Origin: Caenorhabditis elegans
Lineage: Eukaryota; Nematoda; Chromadorea; Rhabditida; Rhabditidae
Direction of reading: 5' to 3'
DNA length: 64,000 nucleotides
NCBI RefSeq assembly: GCF_000002985.6
Contig: NC_003282.8
Location: 7,192,001 to 7,256,000 of the forward strand
Part shown: positions 38,223 through 50,255 of the stretch, piece by piece
Layout of the letters: each line of letters opens with the position of its first letter
How positions within the stretch are numbered: position 1 is the first letter of the stretch
Notes under the pieces: generated by a model
The model's input: only the letters and a program-made list of their open reading frames with translations
What the model was told of the DNA's origin: nothing
Databases searched by the model: none
Program-made: the position numbers and the translations under genes

Positions 38223-39247
38223 TCTGAACGAGAAAGAGTTATGCTTATAAACATTTTAAAAATATATTTCTATCAAATAACTAAAAAGAAATAAAGATTG
38301 ACAAAATAAAAGTGGTGATTCATTGAATAAAAGAGTGAACAAAAATGAATCACAAACAGAGAAATGAGCGCATCGATTTTAGCCGTAGAGCGCGCTTGCG
38401 TTTTCGAGAGACACCACACGGAAAGTGGATAGAGATTACTTGAGATATTTAGTTTGAAATGTTTTTTATTCTTCAGCGAAAAAGAAAGCACACTAAAGCA
38501 GTTATAAAAAATGAGTAATAAATAGTCTATAAAATAAAAAGCATTTGAACCATGTTCAGAATTCAATTACATTATTTACACTTAAAATTTGTGAAAAATT
38601 CGCTGGAAGAGAGAATATGTACTAGATGTGAGAGCATTTCTAGAGAAGAAAATCTTTGAAATTTGAGAGCATGTCAATGAAAATTTGAAAGAAAATTATG
38701 TCGAAAAGCCAAGAATAACCTGTGCTACGAGAAATATTAATTATTTGCGTCTGAAATATAATTCGAGAAACACGAAATTTTGGAAGTGGTACGGTAGATT
38801 TCAGTCCAAGAAAAAAAACCGAAATTTGAACATTGCAATCTTTCAATCAATGCGACTTATATAGAAACGTTGTTCATAAAACAAACAATGCATTTTTTTC
38901 GGGAATTCCCTTCCTCTGCTTCTTAAACTGCAAAATCAAATTGATGAACCAGAAAACGCTAAGCTTCAAACTTGAAATAATAGTTCAGAATTGATCAATT
39001 AAATTGTTTAATCTGAATAAAAAACTTTGGATCTAAAAAATTCCGGTTAAATGTTTTAAAAACGTTGTTCATAATGCAAACAATTCCACTCTTTTTTCGG
39101 AAAGTGTTCGCTTCCTCTTCTTCTAATAATAGTCCGGCAACAACGGATTTGCTATATTCTAGTTGTTCGAATAACTAGGTCAAGATGATCACGATCAACT
39201 GAAAATGCTATAAAAGAAAATTGTTAGACAATTCAGAATATTCAAAG
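38223..39247. promoter_or_regulatory. divergent promoter region of cap-1 and the secreted protein gene
   Basis: One kilobase between divergent starts. It contains a diverged direct repeat of about 60 bp: AACGTTGTTCATAAAACAAA at 38868 and AACGTTGTTCATAATGCAAA at 39061, each followed by a TTTTTTCGG box and a CT-rich CTTCCTCT tract. Confidence 0.5.
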
Positions 39248-40738
39248 ATGTTATTCAGATTCCTCATACTACTCCTAACTGTTTTAGCACTGGCAACATG
39301 CCGAAAAGTTCACATTCAAGTTAGAGAAAATGTCACACAAAGTTGTCCGAATGGTTTGTTCTTTTAAATAAAAATTAAATGGTTTTACAATTAATTTACA
39401 ACCAAGTTTAGTGGATTCCGATGTTATTGACGAGAGCTCGTTGAAGATCACAATGAAAATGTTGAAGAATGATAATCCAGAGGAAGAAGATGAAGAAAAA
39501 GATGAAGTAACAATTACTGATATTAATGGAGAAACTCGCCAAATTGATTTCCCTGGATGCTATAGAGTTAAAGTCAGCTTTAAGATGCTGAGACCTATCG
39601 AGAATCCGTAAGTTAGAGCTGAAACTTAAGACTGGAGTTCATTCGTAAAATTGAATCCTGCAAATCTCTTAAAATCGTAATAGATTCCGTATTTTTCCCT
39701 ATTAAACTTGCACCTCTTTACACCTCTTCGACGGGGGTTTCCCGGGTTTTTTGGTTTCATGAAAAGTGCGAACTGAACACACTTATAACATAGTTTTCTT
39801 TACTTTATTAGTGAAAACATTTTTTTTCGATAAACTAAACCGTCAAAGTAAAGCAATGCCGATAACAGTCTAATAGAAAAAAAAAATGGTACATTCTTTC
39901 TTCTAGATACATTGAAGCATTTATGCAACTTGGCCAAAACGTTCCCTGCAAATCAGAAGACGCGATTCAAAATCTTCGTGGAGTTGAGAGCATTTGTGCA
40001 AACGTAACTAGTCCATCTCAATGGTGTCCAGAGAGTTATAACTCCCAATTGAGAGAGATGCTCGGTGGTAAAACTACATGGTTGGTTTGCAATTTATATA
40101 AACTAACAATAGGAATTGGCTTTTCAGTAAATTCTGCTCTCTGTGCGAAAACGTTAAGGAAAACGTAAAAGAAAATGAGAGCAAATTGAACAAGCTTAAA
40201 AAATTTTTGAGCAACGAGGGGAAGGAGGAGTGTTCCACAACTGATAATATTCATAGATATACTTTTAAGGTATAAATAATGATATAAATTAGAATATAAC
40301 AGCTTGTTTATTTTTTAGATGTGCACTCCGACTCAAGACGATATTAACAAAGAAGAATCTGACACGAAGGATAAAATCGAGGAGTACTGGCAGTACCTCA
40401 AACAGGTTAAAATGGATGTTCGTCCTGTGAAATAGCATTGAACGTGAAATTGTTGCTCAAAATCTTGTGTTTTGTTTCCCATTTTAGCTGATTATTTTGG
40501 TTAATTTCAGGGAATCATGACTACAGTAATCCATGTAATGGATCGTAACCCAATGAAGTCTGGAAGAGCTGAACAATGTCAAAAGATGTGCCAAGTTTAT
40601 GGTGACTCCAGTAAAATGTCCAATTCAAATTATAAAGAGACGCTCACAAGATCCATCGAGAAATTGTGTGCCCCTGTAGATTCCTACGCAGCATGCCTGT
40701 ATCATACAGTGAAATTTGATGTGAATTCCAATTTGTAA
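39248..40738 (+). CDS. secreted Cys-rich protein, unrecognised
   Basis: Six exons: 39248-39353, 39412-39607, 39907-40080, 40128-40269, 40319-40405 and 40511-40738; 933 nt, 310 aa, phases exact. It opens with a clear signal peptide (MLFRFLILLLTVLALATC), then an Asn-glycosylation sequon (NVT), an acidic stretch (EEEDEEKDE), and about 16 cysteines spread over the rest, including CKFCSLC and CQKMC pairs. No transmembrane segment after the signal, so probably secreted and disulfide-bonded. The spacing is reminiscent of worm DUF19-like extracellular proteins but I cannot assign a family. Confidence 0.75.
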
Positions 40739-40803
40739 TTGAGTTGATGACACTTATAGCTATAATTGAGACAAGAATGTACATAAAACACCCTGTGAAT
40801 CTT

Positions 40804-40809
40804 AATAAA
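40804..40809 (+). terminator. poly(A) signal of the secreted protein gene
   Basis: AATAAA 66 nt after the stop codon at 40736-40738, within AT-rich sequence. Confidence 0.6.
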
Positions 40810-40849
40810 TACAGTTTATTTTAAGATGAAATTGTTTTTGAAAGAAGTT

Positions 40850-41210
40850 GGAAGACATCGCAAAACAGAACACTTAGAAGGTGTGACATGACAGAATTTA
40901 AAAATTAATTTCAAGCTTTCTTTTCATCGAAAATTCTGGAAACTTTCAAGAGCTTTGATATACTTATTGGAACTTTCAGTATATTTAAGAAGTTAAGAAA
41001 AAATCAGAAAATGTTTAAAATGTTTCTGAAAATTCTACACATTTGCAGAATGTTTCAAAATTACCAAAGCGTTTCAAAAAATATTTCGAAGATTCCAAAA
41101 CTTTTAGATAAATCTGAAAACTCTTGAAATGCGTCAGAAGCTTCTAGAAAAGTTCAGAAGTTTTTTAAAATTGCAGGGCATTTTGCGAGAGTTTTAAGAA
41201 CAGAATAACA
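40850..41210. repeat. degenerate TTC/GAA-rich tandem repeat tract
   Basis: Many loosely repeated units resembling TTCTGGAAACTTTCAGAA occur in succession (GAAAATTCTGGAAACTTTC, AAATTCTACACATTTGCAG, AAGCTTCTAGAAAAGTTC). This looks like a decayed minisatellite; period and copy number are not clear by eye. Confidence 0.4.
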
Positions 41211-44200
41211 GTGTTTGAACTCTGTAAAAATTTTATAAAATTATACATAAACTCGAATCTTCATTCACAGAAAACCTATAATTTGTTACTAGGTTTAATC
41301 CGAGAAGCTTCCAAACTTGGCTTAAACCTGGGTGCGACCAAAACAAAGCCTTGCCCAAGTCTTGCAAAAGTTTGGCCCGGACTTTGCCATTTTCTAGACC
41401 ACGTTTTTCGAGATTCACTAAGGAAAGATATTGAATCATAGTTGTTTGTATCAACGTTATCACAATTTGAGGACGCAATGCACTTTCTCTATTGGCAATC
41501 TACGTAATCCTCATTCTTCATAGATATCACCCCATATCTCCCTCTCCACCTTCAATACTTTTTCTCTACGATCAAACCACATGGACTATGAAAAGAATAA
41601 AGAAAGACGGCGGGATCCGGCTTCTCTTTTCTGTCTCCCGCAATAACCTGTTGCCCTTTCTGTCCACCTTCACCACTTTCCTGATCCTTCCACGCCCCAT
41701 CAAGAATGCCATCATCATCATCGTCATCGAAAAAAAAAAGATTTGAAAATATATTGGCGGGGCATCTAGATCCACACTCTTTCCCTCACTCTATGTTTTT
41801 TTCAATCAGTTTGTCTCGTTTCCTTTTCTCATGCCAATCGTTCGCTTAGGCAGAGAGAAAGAGTGAGTGAGATGAAACGATGAAAAATACGCGGAGAACA
41901 GAGAACTACACACTTATAAATCATTTGGTTTCCAGGACGTGACGGCTACTTTTATTTGCATGATCTCTTCATTGTTTCTGTTTTCAATGTTTCTCGTTGG
42001 GATTGGCAGATCAAATCCTATAAGCATGCAGGGCGATTGAACTTTCATATTTTCTTCATGAACATTGTATAGAATAATTGAACATTAATTAGAAAATGTA
42101 TATTTGTTTCTAAAACAAGAAATATTTTTAATTGTCTCAAACAGACGTTACCATGGGTCGTCAGGCCGAATTTTGAGGGCATTTCTCTGCACTGATCTGT
42201 AGAGCAGCTGCGCTAGGTTACTCCTCGGTCAAAGTTCTCAGCCCTCTCTCGGGCACTCTTCCACCTTGAAAACATGTACAAAATTCAAACTTAGTCTGAA
42301 AACCCGTTTAACGCCTTTTTGAGTTTCTGGTTGCCTAATACTTGTAGATATTTATCTTGGGTAAGTCCTTGGTAAGTCTGCAAATACTTTTGTTTTAACC
42401 AAGAAATAGGCGGAGTCTTTGAGGATTTCAATTCAATTTCTGTAGATTATGAAAAATATGAATTCTTAATTCAATAAAAACAAAAATTACTAAACACCAA
42501 AAATTAAAAAAAAAAGCTCCACCCACATCTAGGTTTAAATTGCATTTTTTGAACTCCGGATTTTCGAAATCCATTCACCAATATATCCTATTAAAACACT
42601 TCGAAGCGAAATCACTAGAAGTCATATTTGTTTAACAATTCTTTTGAAAAACAAATTAATACTTTAAATTGGCATAACTATAGTATATTACATCTTTCCA
42701 AATGCGTACTTGTCTTTTTTAGATCCACCCTCTGCCTATTAATGTTTAAAACAACTTTGCCGTCGAATAGTGTCCATCTCACATTCTGCCATTGCAAACA
42801 GTCTGCGATCTTTGGAAAGATTCTTTTTCTGTTGATCTTAATCTTTTCATTAATGTCACCACTACGATTTGTTTCATATTTTATACATATTCAGTTCATT
42901 TTTCATTTACCTTGATCTAGAACTTTAAATCAGGTTCAATAAAACGGCTAATTACCGATGTAGACAACTAGAAGATAAAACTATAAGAATTGGTGTTTTA
43001 TCTGAGGAAAAGAGGAAAGCCATAAAAAGGTCAAAGATTTAATTTTGGCTGTTAATTTCTACGGTGACTAATTGTTGGAAAAGAAAGTGTAAAAGTGGAA
43101 AGATCATCTTGCAGTACCGGAATGTATCTCACAATAGTCTCTAAGTCTAGACTGGGATTACAAGAATTCCGGGTCAATCTTGCATTTGAACTGAACCATT
43201 AATTTTCGACTTGTTTAGAAATGTAGTTTGGTTCTTATGTATTTTGAATTTTATATATTTAAGATGTACTCGTATACTTTTTGCAAGGCACATTATTTGT
43301 TGTTGATACTTTCATCTTTTGGAACTACTGCATTTATAAAATCATTATTTTTATACGAAATGCCCTCTTGCTTCTATCGTCTCCCATGGGGACGGGGAGG
43401 ACGGAAGGAAGGATCAGGCCATTTTCTATTTGCCAGTTGGGTTCAAAGGCTGGAGCTGATGTCTGTCTCTATACGCGTAAATCTTGCCGCCTGCTTCCAT
43501 TTCTCATCTCACTCTCTCCTTCGTTTCCCCCCATTCCCATTTCTCTGTGTTCTCTGTATCTGTTTCTGCTCACTCCTGGCTGCCCCTTTTTTCCACCAAA
43601 CAGACGGACTTTGCCCTTTTCTCTGCACTCTCTCCGTTCTGTGCACTCTTTTGAACTTTCTCGTTCGGTTAGCCGCAGCCGTAGAGGAGACCGCTTTGTA
43701 TCGCGCAACGTCCATTGCGCATTCAGCAACTCGATACCCTATCAAAATGATACAAAAAATAATAAGTTTCGCGGTCCCATCGGTTTTTTATCAATAGTCT
43801 ATCGTAAAAAGTAGACACAGTATAGGACATAGTTTGATAACGTTTCTCGCCGCCCATCTCTGACTCATTCTCGGTTTGCACAATCTCTGTTTGATTTAAT
43901 GGTCAATTGTATGTGTGCTTTGCACTCTTTCTGTGTCATATTTGCGTTTTTGAATCTTTTTAGGCCAAAACGTTTTATTCTGAAGCTTAGCGTTTAAATA
44001 TTGTGCATTATCTCTTTCTTATATTTGCACAATCTACCCTACATAATTTTTTTAAAGAGGCTGCTCAGCCGCAACTGCAATTAAAATATGTTGTCTAAAA
44101 TAATATTCTTAGATTATTTAGTTATGAACTAATGTTTTGAATCACAACGCCATGTGAAAAATTTATTTTTTAATTCACTTTTCTCAATTTAATGTTTTTA

Positions 44201-45727
44201 AAAACCTTTTTAACCTTTTGAAAGCTTTAAAAGTTTAGAACAGAAAAAACATTTTTTTCTAATTGTGCATTTCGACGTGACGGTGTTTGCACAGCGCATA
44301 CCGTAGTCTTACAAATTTTCACAAATTGTTTTTGTCTGTTGAACAATTTCCTTTAATTTCCCTAAATTTTTACGATTTTCCGTGGTTTTAAAACTTGCTA
44401 TTGCGTAACATATCTTTTATCAGTCCTCCAAGTCTCCCAAAAATGGATTTTAGCTAGCGTAATAGCAAAAAGGCAGTGAGTGGCGGCGGTGGCGGGTGCG
44501 CGCACGCAATCCTCGGCACAAACGTGATCTTGCGCAAAAATCTGGTTATATAACACACCGTGTTTCATTTTTATCAATTGCCGGGAAGAGGATGAAGAGG
44601 ATAGAAGGAGGAGACGCTAAAAACCCCGTAATACACGAACGAGATCTTTCCTTCATTGACACTCTCTGCTTGTTTCGCTTGTTCTCACTTCTCCAAAACA
44701 TATTTTAGCCGTCCGGATTTTTTTGTTGCAAGTTTTCTTAATGCGTCAGTACAGCCGCGTTGTTTGGCAAAAATAATCTCTTTCAAATTCGTACAGTTTC
44801 TTCAATTTTCCTCCCGAGCAGGCGTGCGCGGCGATTGCCTACAAGTAATTCTACAAAATGAGCCAGTGTGGCATTTTCTCCCAGTATTTTTTAAAAATTA
44901 AAGTTTAGTGAAATTACACAGAAAAATGGTTGATTTATCTCAAAAAATGTATGAAATTTGGAGCCGGAAAAAGTTTCTTTAAGTTGTCGAATTTTTCTCA
45001 GGCAATTTCCAACTTTCAGACCATTTTTGACCGCTTTTCCAGTTCTTTCAACCTAAATAAAAGCTATTTTTTAGACTCCGAAAATATTTTTTCTCGTACT
45101 CTATCAGTAAATATTATTTAAAAATATTGAAGGAACATGCCACACTGGATCATTTTTTAAATAATTTTTACCAGAAACGTTCAGCCTGTGGCAATGTTCT
45201 TATTGTCCACACCTCTATTCCATCATCAATTCGTTTCGTTTCTTTTTGTCGCATTGTTTTGTCGCCTCCTTCTCTTTATCTTCTCTTGTCTCCCACCATG
45301 AATTCTTGTTCGCACACAAATTCCTTTTCTTTTATTTTCTAGAACGATGCAAAATAAAAAAGTGTATAAAACAATTACAAAGAACAACTTCTACATTTAT
45401 ACAACCCCGTTTTGTTCTTTTGTTTTGACCTTATGAAATCATTGCTAAAACTTGATATAAATTAATCATTTTGAGTTGTCATACCGTGATTTCTTCCAAG
45501 CTTCACGTCGTCATGGAAATTTTGAAAATTTTCCACCTGTCATTTCCTTTTTTTCTATTTTTCTCTCCACTCTCTAGCTCCACCTCTATCCTTCCTTATC
45601 GTAGTTACACAACTTTATATCATATAATTTTGGCGCACACCTTTGTCATTCGCTGAGCCCTATGTGTCACCTTTTTACTCACGAAACCTTAAAAATATTA
45701 CTTTATCTATTTTTATTTTTCAGAAAA
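41211..45727. promoter_or_regulatory. 4.5-kb upstream region of elo-3
   Basis: No gene supported. It includes CT-rich tracts (41500-41720, 43480-43660) that create long but low-complexity open frames, a short GC-rich island near 44480-44515, and a foldback at 44862-45153. An acceptor (TTTTTCAG) five bases before the elo-3 ATG implies trans-splicing or an unseen 5' UTR exon here. Confidence 0.4.
44862..45153. repeat. imperfect inverted repeat upstream of elo-3
   Basis: GAGCCAGTGTGGCATTTTCT on the left is mirrored by GAACATGCCACACTGGATC on the right; similarity continues inward (CAGTATTTTTTAAAAATT against AATATTATTTAAAAATATTG). Arms about 40 bp, interior about 210 bp. Likely a MITE. Confidence 0.6.
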
Positions 45728-47896
45728 ATGGCAAAATACGACTACAATCCGAAGTATGGGTTAGAAAATTACAGCATAGTGAGTATTTATTATCAAAAAA
45801 TTAAAAAAAAAACAATAAATATTTTCAGTTCCTTCCCTTTGAGACATCTTTTGATGCATTTCGATCGACAACATGGATGCAAAATCACTGGTATCAATCA
45901 ATTACAGCATCTGTCGTGTATGTAGCCGTCATTTTTACAGGAAAGAAGGTTTGTGTATACGCTTTTTTGATAGTTGCAGAAAAATTAGTTATAGTTAAAC
46001 TGATAAGAGTTTTAGCTAGGTGAGACGCTAGAAAAGTGACATGATAATGACAGAAAATGATGCTCCAAAAACAGTGAAACATAGGAAGTCACACCATATT
46101 TCCTGGAAATGTCTGTAGAAAATTATGTGTAGAAAAACAGTCGAAAACTACAATAGTGGTTAAAGAGAGAGTATTGACACTTCTCAAAAAAAAAAAAGAA
46201 TTTTTATGGCGTGTCAATTTCCGAAAAAGAGGCGCATTTTTCTAAAATCTGAAATGTGCTAAAAGAAACTAGTTAACGCGAGAATAATTACCAAAATATT
46301 CAATAAAAGTTATTACATCAATAAAAAACTGTTTCCCAGCTGCAGCGACAAGAAAAAGCTGGCAAAATTTCAAATTTTGGACTTTTTCGGAATTTTTGTC
46401 ATAAAAATTTTTAGAATTTTTTTTGAGAAGTCTCATCATGAATTCGGTAGTTTCTAACCAGTTTTTACTATAGAAAACACAACCTCTACTCCCAAAAACT
46501 GTGAATTCCGTTTCAGAAGCCTCCTAGGTGCGTTACATATTTTAAAGCATAACCGAAAATATATCGACATTAAAGTAATTGCTTAGCAGGTGGTTCTCAT
46601 CTACAAAAAATCACGAGTTATTACTTTTGAGTCTAGCCTTCAGAATGCAATTAAGAATCGAAACCGAAAATCACTTAATAGTTCTCAAATGTTTCAGATT
46701 ATGGAAAAGTACAAGCCCTTCCAACTGGACACACCACTCTTCGTCTGGAATTCATTTTTAGCCATTTTCTCAATTCTCGGGTTCCTCCGAATGACACCTG
46801 AATTTGTATGGAGTTGGTCAGCAGAAGGAAACTCATTCAAATATTCAATTTGTCATTCATCTTATGCTCAAGGAGTCACTGGTTTCTGGACTGAACAATT
46901 CGCAATGAGCAAACTTTTCGAGCTCATCGACACAATCTTCATCGTTCTTCGTAAACGTCCACTCATCTTCCTTCACTGGTATCATCATGTAACTGTTATG
47001 ATCTACACATGGCACGCGTACAAGGATCACACTGCATCAGGACGGTGGTTCATTTGGATGAATTATGGAGTTCATGCTCTTATGTATTCCTACTATGCTC
47101 TTCGTTCTCTGAAATTCCGTCTTCCAAAACAAATGGCAATGGTTGTTACTACTCTCCAACTTGCTCAAATGGTTATGGGAGTAATCATCGGAGTCACTGT
47201 CTACCGTATCAAGTCATCGGGTGAATACTGCCAACAGACATGGGACAATTTGGGATTATGCTTTGGAGTTTATTTCACATATTTCCTTCTTTTCGCCAAC
47301 TTCTTCTACCATGCATATGTTAAGAAAAACAACCGTTATACCGAAGTTAAGAAAGATAAGAAGGAAAAGGAAGAGGTGAGCATCTTTTAGGTACAGTAAA
47401 TTATGAAAATAATTCAAAAAATTTCCCCGATCTCGTTTTAATTTACCTGAGAAAAAAGGTTTCAAGAAAATCGAAAAATCGGCAATGTTCAGAAAATAAT
47501 TATAAAATTCAATTTTCATCAAATTTTGTTAATGTTGATGGAAAAAAACATAAGAAAACATATGAACTTATTCTTCCAAGAAGAAAAATGACCACAATTT
47601 TAACTTTTCTATTTGGAAAAAATCGAATTTTTTCGAAATATCAGAAAAATCGAAAAAACATTTCGATTGTTAGATTTCAGTAAAAAATGGAAAACCCGTT
47701 ACCCTTGCTGGGAAACTTGGAAAATTCTGACTTATGAGCATATTTTTAAAAAATCTTTGGAAAAAAATAATTCGTTTTTCAGCCTGTTGATTTCGAAATT
47801 CTGGAGCCAAAAGAAGATATCAATGCTAACATCGCTGAGCCATCCATCACAACGAGGTCCGCCGCCGCACGAAGAAAAGTTCAAAAAGCTGATTAG
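45728..47896 (+). CDS. elo-3: very-long-chain fatty acid elongase (ELO family)
   Basis: Condensing enzyme of the ER fatty acid elongation cycle, adding two carbons from malonyl-CoA to acyl-CoA. Exons 45728-45778, 45829-45948, 46698-47375 and 47783-47896; 963 nt, 320 aa, all phase 0. Hallmarks: ELIDTIFIVLRKRPLIFLHW, the catalytic histidine box HWYHHVTVM, and NYGVHALMYSYYAL, with about seven hydrophobic segments. The C-terminus is a basic/acidic cytosolic tail (KKDKKEKEE, then ITTRSAAARRKVQKAD). The start is just after a TTTTTCAG acceptor. Symbol rests on recall of the cap-1/elo-3 neighbourhood; the family is certain. Confidence 0.92.
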
Positions 47897-47923
47897 AAAA
47901 TATCAGATTGTTATTTGTTCTCT

Positions 47924-48141
47924 ATTACCGGTACAGAGAGTGTAGATAGTTAGAGAGTGACAGACATCCGGGACCTAATGGGGCGGGGCGCGCGGAAGAG
48001 ACGATTTGTGTCGATTTACGAAATAATGACAACGAGGAAAATTTCGTAAATCGACACAAATCGTCTCTTCCGCGCGCCCCGCCCCATTGGGTCCCGGATG
48101 TCTGTCACTCTCTAACTATCTACACTCTCTGTACCGGTAAT
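47924..48141. repeat. nearly perfect 101-bp inverted repeat
   Basis: Left arm 47924-48024 and right arm 48041-48141 are reverse complements over 101 bases with a single mismatch (CCTAAT against CCCAAT), separated by a 16-base loop (AATGACAACGAGGAAA). The arms begin ATTACCGGTACAGAGAG and contain a GC-rich core (GGGGCGGGGCGCGCGG), unlike the surroundings. The element begins 27 bases after the elo-3 stop and lies between convergent genes, so read-through RNA from either side would form a long hairpin. Confidence 0.95.
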
Positions 48142-48509
48142 ATTATTTTTCGTTTCTTGAAATTTCTCTTTTACTTTTTATCAAACCTTTACGCTTTCCC
48201 TTATTTATATTCGGCTAATCATCAGAGGCCACGCAAAACTAACACATACTCAGATCTCTCACCCTTCGTCCCCCCAACCAACCCCAAGTTTTCGTTAGCT
48301 TATGCTCTTTCTTTTTTGCTCCGTTTTTTTTCTGTAATTGCCGCAACAAATTGAAACTCGTGTGAAATAGATTAGTAGTCTTTTTGTTTCCACATTTTTT
48401 CCATCGTTTTCTGTATTTCTCTTGCCAACACAAAAGAAAGAATTAATTTTAATCGTTATTCTTTCTCAGATAAAATTCTAGACACTTTTTAGAATGCTAA
48501 TCTGACAAT

Positions 48510-50255
48510 TTATGCGTTCGGCTTCTTCTCTCTCATTGGACCCTTGAATGGCTCGGCAAGAAAATCGGCCACCTGTGGAAGGCGATCCGATCCGAAAACT
48601 GTTTGAAGTACTTTTCCGTGACCATCAGTGATATGCATCCACGGAGCTCCGAAACACTGAAAAAAATTAATTTTAATTCCCAATTGAGAATATTATAAAA
48701 CAGCAAAAAAACATTTTAAAACGACGCGCAAGCGCGCTCCGGGGCCAACTGAAAATGCTCCGCCCCTAAACCATGGGTCTCGTTAGGAATTTTGCGTTCG
48801 TCGTCTATTTTGTTATATTTTTCGTAGTTTTTGATGTTTTTTCGGTTGAAATAGATGAAATAAAATTATTATGATAAGTGAAAACGCCCTAAATTCACAT
48901 AATTTTCTTAGACATCATTTCGATGTTGAAATCATTAAACACTTCGAAAAATATAACAGAAAGACTAATTCTAGAAAATTGTCGAGCCTAATCAAAAACG
49001 TTCAAGTTTAACGGAAAATACCTAACGAGACCCATCGTTAGGGGGCGGACCGTTTTAAATTGGTTGTGGAGCGTGTTTTCTCGTCGATTCCGTGTTTTTC
49101 TGGGTTCCTATAATAAATGACCTACTCCATTCCCGATGGCTTCATCTGTGTTTTCTCTTAAAATGTTCTTAACTTCTGCCGAATCACTCATCATCACCAA
49201 CTCATCGACATCTTTTACATGCAAATCTCTCAAAACTTCGGCAACTTGACTTTTTGTGAAAATTGGTTTTCCGTATGCATAAAATCGATGCCAGAGTCCA
49301 CGAGCAACGTCTTCCATCAAAACATTATCACGGAGTTGTGAAGCGACAAGAATACGTTGTGGAACGATTGAACTTGTGTTCAACATCATATTTGTGTAGT
49401 CCTTGGGAAGACGGAACGGAATTCCCCAATATTGGGCAGAGAAGAGCAAATCTTTGTGCATGTACTTTTCTTTGATAGGAATACGGAGTGGGAGACCGGG
49501 GTTTTCTGAAAACTTGCAGTTATATGATTTAGAAGGTACATATCAAACAACTTTCTGATGATTAGCACGATTCGAAAAAAATTTTCAAAACAATTATGTT
49601 ATTTATCAATGCTCCTATACTTATAAAATTACCAAATATCACTTTTCCAAATGTCTCGAAATTGCTTTCAAATAGTCCTTTTAGGGACATTTGGCAACTT
49701 ATCAAAACGTTCACTGATCATTTTGAAAAATCCTGAAATTTTTGGATTGTCTTATTATGTTAATATATGTCATGTTCAACTATTATAATGTTGAACTATT
49801 GTTGAACTATTTAAGTGTATTTATCTATTCTAGTGCCCTTCGTCAGATTAAAGCAGATTTTAAGAAGTAGAAGTAGCCGACCTTATGATATAAATAGATA
49901 GAGGTGCATTTTTTAGAAAATAATAACATACAGGCTTCTTAAGGTTTTGCATGTCCTTTTCCAGAAGTAAATTGAAAGCTTTTATTTTGACATTTCAAAC
50001 GGAATTGTTAGAGGGTCATGGTTTAAAAACCTTACTTTAAAAAAGCTAATTCCATTTTTTTACGGATATTAGAGAAATTTCAAGACAAAAATACAAAAAC
50101 TCACCAGTATGTCTGACAACACCAGCAAAAAAGAATGGTTTCATCTGAATTGGAGTCTTCCAAACGGAACGATGACGAGTGATTCCTTCGAATCCAAAGT
50201 AACTGTACGGAGAAATGACATCGAAGAAGAATTTGACCACTTTTCGGTTCGGCAT
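48510..50255 (-). CDS. gstk-2: glutathione S-transferase, kappa class
   Basis: DsbA-like kappa-class GST, usually mitochondrial or peroxisomal, conjugating or reducing with glutathione. Exons, high to low: 50105-50255, 49126-49505 and 48510-48656; 678 nt, 225 aa, the typical family length. The N-terminus KVVKFFFDVISPYSYFGFEG carries the SPYS active-site serine region. Further family marks: FFFAGVVRHTENPGLPLRIP (substrate-loop), ALWHRFYAYGKPIFT-like helical insert, and GCFGAPWMHI, the cis-Pro/GAPW block. The ATG is 15 bases after a TTTTGCAG acceptor. I see no strong peroxisomal C-terminal signal: it ends KKPNA. Intron 1 (49506-50104) is plain; intron 2 carries a MITE. Confidence 0.9.
48720..49088. 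repeat. MITE-like inverted repeat in kappa GST intron
   Basis: Left arm (ACGACGCGCAAGCGCGCTCC to CCATGGGTCTCGTTAGG, 48720-48787) and right arm (CCTAACGAGACCCATCGTTAGG to GGAGCGTG, 49021-49080) pair imperfectly. The TGGGTCTCGTTAGG box also occurs in the F-box gene intron element. Confidence 0.65.

Noticed and set aside
43228-43814. Two overlapping plus-strand frames of 189 and 177 codons upstream of elo-3
   Set aside because: They arise in CT-rich low-complexity DNA that lacks stops in several frames; no domain, no consistent splice sites, skewed Phe/Ser/Leu composition.
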